A DNA stretch of 64,000 bases from Eximiradius sp. (GCA_937127445.1 CAKZLY010000018.1:62001-126000); one strand, 5' to 3'. Numbered from the stretch's first letter, positions 1 through 8,181 are shown. Numbers and translations are program-made. The notes: a model not told the origin generated them from the letters alone.

Positions 1-5
1 AGCTA

Positions 6-83
6 TCAATATATTTTAAGTTTAATAATCACAACATAAGTTTTATTTATTAAGTTCAACATTAGAAAGTAATATGAAAACAT
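6..83 (-). CDS. Possible 25-residue hydrophobic small protein
   Basis: A short reading frame of 25 codons begins with ATG at 83 and ends with TGA at 8-6. It would encode a hydrophobic peptide rich in Leu, Ile, Tyr and Lys. What draws attention is the ribosome binding site: AGGAGGAG lies six bases before the ATG, stronger than that of most genes here. It follows flagellin 1 by about 30 bases on the same strand, so it could be the third gene of the flagellin operon. I recognise no family. It could equally be a chance frame behind a purine-rich stretch, or the remnant of a lost gene. Confidence 0.25.
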   Translation of the reverse strand: MFSYYFLMLNLINKTYVVIIKLKIY

Positions 84-111
84 TTTTTCTCCTCCTACCA
101 ATTGGCTAAAA

Positions 112-1047
112 TTAGCCTTGCAATAGTCTTAAATAAGCATTTGGATTTTGGTTCGACTGACTCAATGAGACAAGCGAGGCTTGCTGCAAGAATTGAGATT
201 TAATTAGTTGTAGCTGTTCTTTTGCAACGTCAGCATCTTCAAGACGAGAAATAGCAGCTTTATAGTTAACTATTTGATTCTTGAGCAAATCTTCTTGGGA
301 CGAAAGTCTGTTTGAAATTCCACCAAGGTAAGAAGCGACTTTATTAATATTTTCAATAGCATTAGCAAGACTGGTAAGAGTAATGTCAATTCTACCGATA
401 TCGAAAATACCAAGGTTGAAAATTGAAACATCGTTTAATTGACGGAGATCAAGACCCGTAATGCCAGCAAACATATTAGTTTGAAGTGAGTTAATATCAA
501 AATAGTTGCTTTCAATATTAAAATCGATATTCTCTCTTCTCATATCAATATTAATTGAAAGCAAAGTGTTGCGAGCATCGAGACCAATGAGAAAATTAGC
601 AGTATAGGTACCACTGAGAAGTTGAGCCCCACCAAACACAGTAGAATCAGCAACAGTTTGAATTTGTTGAGCCATACGATAAGCGGCTTTGGCAAGAGCT
701 ACTTTTTCGTCAGTGCCCATCGCGCCTGATGCGGCTTGAGCAGCAGCATCTTTTATCTTTATCATCAGCTCATTAATATTATCAAGAGAATCCATGACAA
801 TATTAGCCACGTTGTTGGCATCACCTACAGTATTAAGAGCAGATTGCAAAGCACCGTTGCGAGCCATAAGTGAGCGAGAAGTAATATAACCCGCGACATC
901 ATCTGAAGCGTTATTGATCCTTTTACCTGTCGAAAGTCTCAATTGACGGAGAGAGATATCACGATTAGAGACTTCAAGTGCGTTATATGCATTTTCGGAC
1001 GGTATATTTGTCCTTATTCTTGCATTCCCTCCAATAGCAAATGGCAT
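112..1047 (-). CDS. Flagellin (paralog 1)
   Basis: Structural subunit of the flagellar filament, 311 residues, exported by the flagellar type III apparatus and polymerised outside the cell. The N-terminal D0/D1 region carries the flagellin block LRLSTGKRINNASDDVAGY, and the C-terminal region carries the helix that includes RLEDADVAKEQLQLIKSQF and pairs with it in the filament core. Only about 100 residues separate the conserved ends, so the surface D2/D3 domains are small or absent. The ATG at 1047 is preceded by AGGTGAT. It lies 28 bases downstream of flagellin 2, which is closely similar at both ends, so the pair is a tandem duplication and probably one transcript. An inverted repeat (GGCTAAAATTAGCC, 104-117) overlaps the stop codon but has no U-tract. 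No other certain flagellar genes are in the window. Confidence 0.95.
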   Translation of the reverse strand: MPFAIGGNARIRTNIPSENAYNALEVSNRDISLRQLRLSTGKRINNASDDVAGYITSRSLMARNGALQSALNTVGDANNVANIVMDSLDNINELMIKIKDAAAQAASGAMGTDEKVALAKAAYRMAQQIQTVADSTVFGGAQLLSGTYTANFLIGLDARNTLLSINIDMRRENIDFNIESNYFDINSLQTNMFAGITGLDLRQLNDVSIFNLGIFDIGRIDITLTSLANAIENINKVASYLGGISNRLSSQEDLLKNQIVNYKAAISRLEDADVAKEQLQLIKSQFLQQASLVSLSQSNQNPNAYLRLLQG

Positions 1048-1075
1048 TTTATCACCTACATATTATTCAAAATAA

Positions 1076-2011
1076 TTATCTTTGAATTAATTGCAAGAAT
1101 GCTTGCGGATTAGCATTAGCTTGAGCTAATGAAGCAAGCGAAGCTTGTTGCAAAAACTGTGATTTAATTAACTGCAATTGTTCTTTTGCAACATCAGCAT
1201 CTTCAATTCTCGAAATAGCAGCATTATAGTTAGTAATCTGCCCCTTTAACAAATCTTCCTGCGAATTAAGTCTATTGACAATACCTCCAATAAGTGAAGC
1301 AACTTTATTTACATTATCAATAGCTTTAGCCAACGAAGAAATAGTTGCGGCGAGCATATCATCATGGAAAATACCCAAGTCACCAGAAGAAACGCTATCC
1401 AACAGACGCAAATCCAATCCCGTAACACCAGCAAAATTACCGGTTTTCATTGAATTCACATCAAAATAGTTACTTGGGATGTTGTAATCAGGATTTCTAA
1501 ATGTCATATCAACACTTAAAGTAATTAATTCGTGACGCGCATTAGTCCCAATAACATAATTAGCCGAATAAGTACCGTCAAGCAGTTGTCGACCACCAAA
1601 AACAGTAGAATCGACAACAGTTTGAATTTGTTGAGCCATACGGTAAGCGGCCTTGGCAAGAGCAACTTTTTCATCGGTTCCCATAGCACCCGATGCAGCT
1701 GTCGAAGCACCTTCTTTAATAAGATTAAGCAAATTATAGATGTTATCTAATGAATCCATTAGGATGTTAGATACATTAGAAGCATCTCCTACTGCTAAAA
1801 GAGCAGCTCTCATAGCACCGTTTCTTGCTTGCAAAGCGCGAGAAGTAATATACCCCGAAACATCGTCTGCAGCATTGTTGATTCTTTTACCTGTTGAGAG
1901 CCGCAATTGTCTGAGCGAAATATCTCTGTTTGAAGTTTCCAGAGAATTATAAGCATTCTCTGACGAGATATTCGTCCTAATTCTTGCGTTTCCTCCAATA
2001 GCAAATGGCAT
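1076..2011 (-). CDS. Flagellin (paralog 2)
   Basis: Second filament subunit, 311 residues from the start chosen here. The open frame extends upstream to 2065, but the ATG at 2011 is preferred. It aligns exactly with the first residues of paralog 1 (MPFAIGGNARIRTN) and sits behind a near-perfect AGGAGGTG ribosome binding site. Conserved N- and C-terminal D0/D1 blocks are present (LRLSTGKRINNAADDVSGY near the start, EDADVAKEQLQLIKSQFLQQ near the end) with a short, more divergent middle. It is the promoter-proximal gene of the pair. Its leader carries a small hairpin that places the GGA of the ribosome binding site in a loop, and a larger hairpin directly upstream; both suggest translational control, as seen for flagellins elsewhere. 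Confidence 0.95.
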   Translation of the reverse strand: MPFAIGGNARIRTNISSENAYNSLETSNRDISLRQLRLSTGKRINNAADDVSGYITSRALQARNGAMRAALLAVGDASNVSNILMDSLDNIYNLLNLIKEGASTAASGAMGTDEKVALAKAAYRMAQQIQTVVDSTVFGGRQLLDGTYSANYVIGTNARHELITLSVDMTFRNPDYNIPSNYFDVNSMKTGNFAGVTGLDLRLLDSVSSGDLGIFHDDMLAATISSLAKAIDNVNKVASLIGGIVNRLNSQEDLLKGQITNYNAAISRIEDADVAKEQLQLIKSQFLQQASLASLAQANANPQAFLQLIQR

Positions 2012-2014
2012 TCT

Positions 2015-2060
2015 ACACCTCCTGTGTTTGTAGCAACCGCCGGGGGAGCATTTGCTACAA
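2015..2060 (-). promoter_or_regulatory. Structured flagellin leader: two adjacent hairpins over the ribosome binding site
   Basis: Read on the minus strand, TTGTAGCAA (2060-2052) and TTGCTACAA (2036-2028) form a perfect 9-base-pair stem with a 15-base C/G-rich loop. Directly abutting it, ACAC-AGGAG-GTGT (2027-2015) forms a 4-base-pair hairpin that exposes GGA in its loop. That GGA is part of the ribosome binding site of flagellin 2. CsrA proteins are known to bind GGA in hairpin loops and repress flagellin translation in Bacillus. The upper loop also contains CTCC, which could pair with the ribosome binding site. The structures are seen in the sequence; the regulator is inferred. Confidence 0.45.
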
Positions 2061-2125
2061 TCCAACTATTAATTAATAAAACAATAATTAATTTTCAACT
2101 TCAAATATTTTATTTTCAATATATA

Positions 2126-2142
2126 TGCCAACATTATGCCAA
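2126..2142 (-). promoter_or_regulatory. Candidate sigma-54 (-24/-12) promoter for the flagellin operon
   Basis: On the minus strand TTGGCATAATGTTGGCA has GG and GC separated by exactly ten bases, as RpoN promoters require. It matches the consensus TGGCACG-N4-TTGCA at most positions, with one mismatch in the -12 box. Transcription would start near 2115 and give a leader of about 100 bases that includes both hairpins. No good sigma-28 or Bacteroidota-type site was seen nearby. Confidence 0.35.
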
Positions 2143-2537
2143 TATCTATCCTTCAAACTCATCTTTTCAATTTTATCAGAAGCAACAAATTTGTCTTGTT
2201 AATAGAAAATAATTTGCCATAAATCGAGAAAATCAGAAAATAAATCCAAAGAATGTTTTTGAAACTATTGTGATTTCTACATTCTGAAGTCAAACATTTC
2301 CAGAAAAGGAAAATTGATATTACTATGGGCAAGTACAATATTTTGAATATAGTTATACAAACGGCTAATATTCGCCAAAATAACACTTGAATTTCATAAA
2401 TATAATTTTTTATTGTTAATAAAGTATCAAATCCCATTTATTAAAAAATTTGACTAATTTTGGACATTCAAATAATATTATACACAATTTTGGCATTTAT
2501 TTCGTTCATCAAAAGTAAAAATGATGAGAAAAGAATT
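2143..2537. other. Intergenic region without a supported gene
   Basis: This AT-rich stretch separates the divergent flagellin operon and the small membrane protein gene. A 92-codon minus-strand frame (2437-2159) exists but has no ribosome binding site and a composition typical of translated AT-rich noncoding DNA. A TTG-initiated extension of the right-hand gene (from 2460) is also unconvincing. No repeats or RNA genes were seen. Confidence 0.5.
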
Positions 2538-2918
2538 ATGAAAACAATATTAATTGTTGGTGCAGCAACTGTAACATTAGCATTAGTTAGTTATTCGATT
2601 GCAATAATAAATGAACAGAGAAATAAAATCGCTTCGAAAAAAGTTTTATACTTTTTGACTATTGGATGGGTTTTAGATGTATCAGCAACGATTATGATGA
2701 TTATTGGGTCAAGCAATACACCGTTTACTTTACACGGAGCGGTTGGGTATTCCGCTTTGCTGTTAATGACAATTGAAACATATATAATGTGGAAATTGAA
2801 AAGAAATAATGGTTTCAATGTAGAGGTACCCCAAAATATTCATATATATTCGAGACTGGCATATATTTGGTGGGTAGCAGCATATATTACTGGTAGTCTG
2901 CTTGTGTTCTTAAAGTAA
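2538..2918 (+). CDS. Small four-helix membrane protein, TIGR03987/HsmA-like
   Basis: Integral membrane protein of 126 residues with four predicted transmembrane segments. The segment GWVLDVSATIMM followed by a Leu-His-Gly (TLHGAVGY) and then a third helix resembles, from memory, the HsmA/TIGR03987 family of small membrane proteins, whose function is not established. The frame is open from a TTG at 2460, but the ATG at 2538 gives a product starting directly with the first hydrophobic helix and matches the usual family length. The ribosome binding site is weak (GAGAAAAGAATT). It is a single gene, divergent from the flagellins. A short-chain respiratory or quinone-linked role cannot be judged from sequence. 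Confidence 0.6.
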   Translation: MKTILIVGAATVTLALVSYSIAIINEQRNKIASKKVLYFLTIGWVLDVSATIMMIIGSSNTPFTLHGAVGYSALLLMTIETYIMWKLKRNNGFNVEVPQNIHIYSRLAYIWWVAAYITGSLLVFLK

Positions 2919-2944
2919 ATTAATGAATAATTAATTATTTTATA

Positions 2945-2976
2945 TTTGTTTATTAATTATGCAAGTAATATATTTG
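2945..2976 (+). promoter_or_regulatory. Candidate Bacteroidota-type promoter
   Basis: TTTG (2945-2948), a spacer of 20 bases and TATATTTG (2969-2976) match the Bacteroidota primary sigma factor consensus TTTG-N19-21-TAnnTTTG. A start site five to seven bases downstream would fall on the ATG at 2981, so the transcript would be leaderless or nearly so. No ribosome binding site is seen before that ATG. Confidence 0.35.
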
Positions 2977-2980
2977 TTAT

Positions 2981-3421
2981 ATGAAAATGAAGTATTGTCT
3001 CATAATTTTCTTTTTTAGCGTAACACTATCATTGATAGCGAGTGATGTTTTTTTATCATCATTTACTGCGAACTCTACCTCAAATACTATAATATTGGAG
3101 TGGAGAACAATTGATGAAAATGGATTGAATAAATTTGAGATTGAACGTTCAGTGAAAGGTTCTCCTTTTCAAAAAATATCAGAAGAAAAAGCAAAGGGTA
3201 CTCCCTCTTTTTACCGTTATGTTGATAACGAAATTTTGATGAAAATTTCCACTGAAATTGATAAGAACGACCCCTCTACATTAAATAAAAATTATTACAT
3301 TTACAGGATAAAATCTGTATTCAATAATGGAAATGTAGTTTACAGTGACGAAGTAAAAGTAAACCATTCCGTTAATAGCATTCGCCGTACGTGGGGAATG
3401 ATAAAAGAAATGTTTAAATAA
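2981..3421 (+). CDS. Secreted fibronectin-III-like protein
   Basis: Predicted exported protein of 146 residues. Residues 1-21 form a signal peptide (short basic start, long hydrophobic run, Ala-Ser before the mature part). The rest looks like a single fibronectin-III-like beta sandwich, with the typical pattern of TIILEWRTIDENGLNKFEIER, a Tyr-Arg-Tyr-Val strand and a final YSDEVKV strand. Such a domain is common just before sorting signals in type IX cargo, yet no sorting domain follows here. It could be a periplasmic adhesion-like module or the remnant of a larger secreted protein. It stands alone between the membrane protein and the giant exported protein, and may be read from a leaderless promoter. 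Confidence 0.55.
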   Translation: MKMKYCLIIFFFSVTLSLIASDVFLSSFTANSTSNTIILEWRTIDENGLNKFEIERSVKGSPFQKISEEKAKGTPSFYRYVDNEILMKISTEIDKNDPSTLNKNYYIYRIKSVFNNGNVVYSDEVKVNHSVNSIRRTWGMIKEMFK

Positions 3422-3512
3422 TTTTCTATCATTTTTCTTAAAAATATTTTCAATTAGTTTCGTTTAATTAATTAGTTTCTAAATTTTAGTTTCCCTATAA
3501 AGAGGAGTTTTT

Positions 3513-6500
3513 ATGGCTAAAAAATGCTTTACTTTTCTTTTAGCAGGTATATTATCACTATTGCTATCTGCTAATCTATCTGCTCAAACCCAAAATCTTA
3601 CTTTTACCGTTCCTAATAGTCCATCCCAGTATGCATATTACTCAAATTCGCTAACTGATGCAGGATGGACTACTTTTACACGTGCTGACACAGGCTTAAT
3701 ATCATCTGTTTCAGTTACGTTTACCTGGATGACAGACGACTGGCCAGATGAAGGTTCGCTGATAATTCGTCATCCCGATAATACAGCTTATAATTTGATA
3801 ACTAATGGTGTAACTTCAACGGGACTGACGATTAACGCAAATACGACCAACACTTTTACAATTTCTTTCACAACATTTGCAAACAAGCTTATTGCTGGTA
3901 CCTGGCAGATGTATGTTTTAGATTCGTACGGTGATGGCGGACACGAAATAACTAACATCACGGTTTCAATTGATTATACTATCCCACCACCAATGAGTTA
4001 TACTTCATCAACAGTTTTACAGGTTACCAATTCAGTATCACCCGGTACGCCCAAAGCACCAGTTATTGCAATCAGAATAACTACAAGTGGATTAAGTCCA
4101 GCAATTAATGCAACCAACTTTTACTTAACAACAACTGGGACTACCGATTTAGGTGATATTTCAAATGCAAGAATATATTATACAGGAAACAGTGCGGTAT
4201 TCGACACGACTACACAATTTGGAACTGTTGTTGCAACACCAACTGCAGCCTTTAATATTGTAGGGAATCAAACACTACTCTTTGGAGATAACTACTTTTG
4301 GTTAACTTTTGATGTTGATTCATTTGCCACACAATATAATTTTATTGATGCAACATGTGATTCTATTATAGTTAACGGAATAACAAGATTCCCAACAACA
4401 ACCAATCCAACAGGTAATCGGAAAATAGTTGCTCCATTTAATGGAAACTATTACGTCGGTACAGGACAAGTATATACTAATTTGAGTTCGTTAGCTTTTG
4501 ATATCAGCTCCGTTGGGCTTACAGGCGTGGTTAATATTTATATTAAGAATAACATTACCGAACCACAAAGAATAACATTTTTTGCACCTCCAATTGGCAA
4601 TGGCTATCAGGTTCGTATAAGACCAGACGCTAATGTAACTGCAACGATTTCAGCAAATCATGGAAGCCAGGTTATGCTGGTAGATGGATTTAATAACATT
4701 AGAATTGATGGTTCAAATGTTCCTGGTGGCACAACAAGAAACTTAACGTTTGCGAATAATAGTACAGCTTCGGTTGCCCATGGGATTTTCGTTCAAAATT
4801 GTTTTATGTTTGAATTAAAAAACACAAATATCCAAAATGGTAGTTCAAACACTGGAACAGCAGTAGTAGTTTCAACAGTAAATACTGCTACAGTGCAAAA
4901 CAATGCAATTTCGAAAGCAAATATCGGGCTTACAATCCAGAATAATAGCCAAAACATCAATATTATTGGCAATCAAATTGGAAGTATGACAATATCGAAT
5001 ACTGTATCCGTGGCAGGTATAAATTTTGGGACAGGAACTGGATTTACAACTAGTTGTGATGGTTTTACTGTTGCAAATAATAAGATTGACGGGCTTATTT
5101 ATACTGGTACTTCTGCAACATTTACTTATGCATTTTTAATAAACAATGCTGTTAACGGTATTGTAGAAAATAATGAAGTGTTAAATGTAGTAAACAGTGC
5201 GGGTCATCACATTGTGTTTAGAATAGTAGCAAATGAGGCAACACCTCCGAGGGACTTAAATTTGATTATACGAAATAATTCTGTTAACAATATAAGCGTT
5301 TCTGCTTCGAGTGGGAATTTCTTTGGTTTTTATAATACTTACTCTCAGAATGTTAAGATTTTGCACAATACCATCAATATTGGCAGTTCGTCAGTTGCTC
5401 CAGTTGCAATTGGACAGCGCTATCAAGTTGGGTGCCTTAATTACCACGTTAATAATAATATATTTGTAATGAACCCAGCTACAACAGGAGGACTAAAGTA
5501 TATTTATTATATAGATGCAACACAATCAGTTACTCCTTTTGCAAATTTAAACAATAACTTATATAACATAATGACAGGGGCTAACTTCGCGTTTTATCTT
5601 GGTGTAGTTCAAGCCACATTAGCTAATTGGACAACAACACTTGGAGGAGGAACGTCTAATTCCGACTACAATAGTTTAATGAAACTTCCATCATTTGCTA
5701 GTGCGGGTGCCCCATATCTCGCTGGTTCAGTTCTTGCTGATGCTGAGTATTTGGTGCCAATACTTGTTGATGCTGAAACTGATATAGATGGAGAAATAAG
5801 AACCACTCAAAATAACCTTGCAGGTGCTGATATATTAATTCCATCCGAAATACAATTTTCGACTAATTTACCGTTATCTAAAGAAGAAACTGCTGGAATC
5901 AGCACAGTTGTATATAGCATTACACCTCAATTAGGTTCTACATTTAACGATGGTATTACTCGAACTCCTCCGACAGGAGATTTGCCTGCAATGAATTATA
6001 CATGGTTCTTCAATAATAATGAAATTCAAACTGGGGTTAATAATTTTATTGTTAATAGAAATAATTTATCCATAATAAACACTAACGCAACTAATCACAA
6101 TGGACAGTATTACTGTGTTGTTAATTTCTTCGGGACATATGGAGTAACTAATACTTCGACTTTATCTATTGTAAATCTCCCGCGTCCTGTGCTAACCTCT
6201 CCTGCATCAGGAACACAGAATGTCCCAATTACTCAAGTATTCACCTGGGGAACAGTCAACACTGCTCTTCAATATCAAATTCAAGTTGCATATGACGTGA
6301 ATTTCCAGAATGTAATTGCTTCAAATATAGTAGGTACAAATAGCACATCATTTACAAGTTTGCCATATTTTGCAGATATGTTCTGGCGTGTTCGAGCAAT
6401 AAGAAATGCCGATACAAGCTTATGGAGCGAAGTATGGACATTTAAAACAGTAGGGCCACCAATTGCTCCGCCGGCAATTATTGCACCAAACAATAATGCT

Positions 6501-7889
6501 ATTGACTTGCCTTTGACGGTATCATTTATCTGGTATTCGTTCTTATCAGCAACGGGTTATACTTTGCAAGTATCAACAGTAAGTAATTTTTCAACTACAA
6601 TTTATAATCAAGTAGTAACAGATACGTCAGTTACAATTTCGAATCTTCAACCAAACACACAATATTATTGGAGAGTGCGTTCTCTGCGTGGGTCAGAAAT
6701 TAGCGCTTGGTCTACGGTTAGAACATTTACAACTGGCTCAGGACTCATTATACAATCATATTCGCTCTGGAATGGCTGGAATATGATTAGTGCATATGTA
6801 GAGCCAGTAAATAGTAGCATCAGCAACATTATGCAATCGTTAACAGGTAATTTGCAAATGCTCAGAAATTTTGCTGGGCAAGTTTATTCTCCTTCATTTA
6901 CTAATACGTTGACAAATTGGGATAAATATCAAGCTTATCAAATGAGGCTTACAACAAGTGCTGTCTTTAATTTAGAAGGAGCACAAATTGTCCCAGAAAA
7001 CACACCAATTACACTTAATATGGTAGGTTGGTATTGGTTGCCATATTTTAGGACATCGCCTGCATCAGTAGCAACTGCACTTGCCTCTATTAATGGGAAA
7101 TATTTACAGGTAAAAACAATTACTGGACAAGTATATATGCCTCCATTTGCTAATACGCTTACACAACTCGAACCAGGCAAAGGGTATATGATTCGCCTCA
7201 TTGTCAACAATGGAATTCTTACATATCCAGCAAACGGAGCAATTAAATCAACTGCTAACCACAATACAATCAAAGAGCCAAAATTCTTTGTTCGTCCAAA
7301 TATATCAACCGGTAAAAACTCATTCATAGCTCTTGATGTTCAAGCAAACGAAGGCGATGAAATTGGTGTCTTCACACGTGATGGATTACTTGTCGGGTCA
7401 AGCGTTTGGCAAGAGAGTTTACGTGGCGTAGTAGTCTGGGGTGATGATGAATTTACTACTGAAAAAGATGGTGCATACGAAGGCGAAGATTTGATTGTCA
7501 AAGTATGGAAGCATTCTAACGAATGTATTGGCAATCTTAAAATTACTGAAAACAAAGATTTGGCAAGCGGTAATCGTTCTTATTCTTTACGTTACGAAAC
7601 AGATGCTGTTGTTATGCTGAAAGGAACAGTTGAGATTGAAACATCAAGTGCGATAATCTCTCCACAACCAGCTTACAATGAATTGTTTATTGCTTTTGGG
7701 AAAGCATCGAATAGCGCAACTGATGTCGAGATTTATAATCAAAACGGTGATTTAGTGCTCAGATCAAACGTTAATGCTTCAAATGGGATAATTAAGCTCG
7801 ATGTAAGCAATTTGTCAAGTGGTGTATATAACGTAATAATTCGTACAGGCAATACAACTTTAAAAGAGAAAGCGTTGATTTTGAAATAA
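3513..7889 (+). CDS. Giant T9SS-exported multidomain surface protein
   Basis: Secreted protein of 1458 residues. In order: signal peptide (1-25, ending in Ser-Ala-Gln); a beta-rich domain resembling the proprotein-convertase P domain (about 26-155); a BNR-associated-like beta domain (about 160-270); a right-handed beta-helix with repeated Asn-rich turns (about 305-740); an Ig-like domain (about 790-885); two fibronectin-III domains (about 890-985 and 985-1090); a duplicated 70-residue unit with GQVYxPxFxNTLT (about 1095-1235); a further beta domain; and a type IX sorting domain (1378-1458) with SPQPAYNELFI at its start and a SGVYNVII strand. The AGAGGAG ribosome binding site before the ATG at 3513 is good. 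It should be exported by the T9SS and processed by PorU, which is encoded 48 kb away. The helix may bind or cleave polysaccharide, but no catalytic residues were identified. A strong terminator follows. Confidence 0.85.
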   Translation: MAKKCFTFLLAGILSLLLSANLSAQTQNLTFTVPNSPSQYAYYSNSLTDAGWTTFTRADTGLISSVSVTFTWMTDDWPDEGSLIIRHPDNTAYNLITNGVTSTGLTINANTTNTFTISFTTFANKLIAGTWQMYVLDSYGDGGHEITNITVSIDYTIPPPMSYTSSTVLQVTNSVSPGTPKAPVIAIRITTSGLSPAINATNFYLTTTGTTDLGDISNARIYYTGNSAVFDTTTQFGTVVATPTAAFNIVGNQTLLFGDNYFWLTFDVDSFATQYNFIDATCDSIIVNGITRFPTTTNPTGNRKIVAPFNGNYYVGTGQVYTNLSSLAFDISSVGLTGVVNIYIKNNITEPQRITFFAPPIGNGYQVRIRPDANVTATISANHGSQVMLVDGFNNIRIDGSNVPGGTTRNLTFANNSTASVAHGIFVQNCFMFELKNTNIQNGSSNTGTAVVVSTVNTATVQNNAISKANIGLTIQNNSQNINIIGNQIGSMTISNTVSVAGINFGTGTGFTTSCDGFTVANNKIDGLIYTGTSATFTYAFLINNAVNGIVENNEVLNVVNSAGHHIVFRIVANEATPPRDLNLIIRNNSVNNISVSASSGNFFGFYNTYSQNVKILHNTINIGSSSVAPVAIGQRYQVGCLNYHVNNNIFVMNPATTGGLKYIYYIDATQSVTPFANLNNNLYNIMTGANFAFYLGVVQATLANWTTTLGGGTSNSDYNSLMKLPSFASAGAPYLAGSVLADAEYLVPILVDAETDIDGEIRTTQNNLAGADILIPSEIQFSTNLPLSKEETAGISTVVYSITPQLGSTFNDGITRTPPTGDLPAMNYTWFFNNNEIQTGVNNFIVNRNNLSIINTNATNHNGQYYCVVNFFGTYGVTNTSTLSIVNLPRPVLTSPASGTQNVPITQVFTWGTVNTALQYQIQVAYDVNFQNVIASNIVGTNSTSFTSLPYFADMFWRVRAIRNADTSLWSEVWTFKTVGPPIAPPAIIAPNNNAIDLPLTVSFIWYSFLSATGYTLQVSTVSNFSTTIYNQVVTDTSVTISNLQPNTQYYWRVRSLRGSEISAWSTVRTFTTGSGLIIQSYSLWNGWNMISAYVEPVNSSISNIMQSLTGNLQMLRNFAGQVYSPSFTNTLTNWDKYQAYQMRLTTSAVFNLEGAQIVPENTPITLNMVGWYWLPYFRTSPASVATALASINGKYLQVKTITGQVYMPPFANTLTQLEPGKGYMIRLIVNNGILTYPANGAIKSTANHNTIKEPKFFVRPNISTGKNSFIALDVQANEGDEIGVFTRDGLLVGSSVWQESLRGVVVWGDDEFTTEKDGAYEGEDLIVKVWKHSNECIGNLKITENKDLASGNRSYSLRYETDAVVMLKGTVEIETSSAIISPQPAYNELFIAFGKASNSATDVEIYNQNGDLVLRSNVNASNGIIKLDVSNLSSGVYNVIIRTGNTTLKEKALILK

Positions 7890-7911
7890 TATAACATATA
7901 AACCAATTCAT

Positions 7912-7952
7912 AGAAAGGGAGTCGTTTTGAAAAAGCGACTCCTTTTCTATTT
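7912..7952 (+). terminator. Rho-independent terminator
   Basis: A 13-base-pair stem with one wobble pair (7912-7924 with 7936-7948) around the sequence GGAGTCG, with an 11-base loop and a following ATTTTC. It ends the transcript of the giant secreted protein. Confidence 0.85.
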
Positions 7953-8049
7953 TCGAACATTTGCTTATTTAAGAATATGTAGTCGGTGTCCTTTGGCATA
8001 TATTTTGCTGAATTAAGTATAAAATTATCGTATTTTTTGGGGGGAAATT

Positions 8050-8181
8050 ATGAACGAAGCATTATTAAAAGCAGGTTTTATTCTTACTTCCGCTTTTATT
8101 TTTGTGCTTATCAATTCTGATATTGTCGTAAAAGTGTCCAATTACGTGAAAAAACAGTTTGTGAGCAATCACAAAAAATGA
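8050..8181 (+). CDS. 43-residue single-span membrane protein, coupled to the NlpC/P60 gene
   Basis: A frame of 43 codons starts at ATG 8050 behind GGGGGGAAATT and ends with a TGA that overlaps the ATG of the next gene (ATGA at 8178-8181), the arrangement of translationally coupled genes. The product has a short acidic start, one hydrophobic segment (about residues 8-28) and a basic tail, so it should be a small inner membrane protein with the tail in the cytoplasm. I recognise no family. Placement in front of a cell wall peptidase lipoprotein suggests a role at the envelope, but that is inference. Confidence 0.6.
   Translation: MNEALLKAGFILTSAFIFVLINSDIVVKVSNYVKKQFVSNHKK

Noticed and set aside
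104-117. Palindrome GGCTAAAATTAGCC as terminator of flagellin 1
   Set aside because: It overlaps the stop codon, the stem is AT-rich with almost no loop and no U-tract follows.
2160-2200. Sigma-28 type promoter (TCTGATAA on the minus strand) for the flagellins
   Set aside because: The -10-like part matches only 6 of 8 bases and no -35-like TAAAGTTT lies at the required distance; the sigma-54-like site fits better.
2159-2437. 92-codon minus-strand frame between the flagellins and the small membrane protein
   Set aside because: No ribosome binding site; composition (Ile, Leu, Phe, Lys) is what AT-rich noncoding DNA gives by chance.
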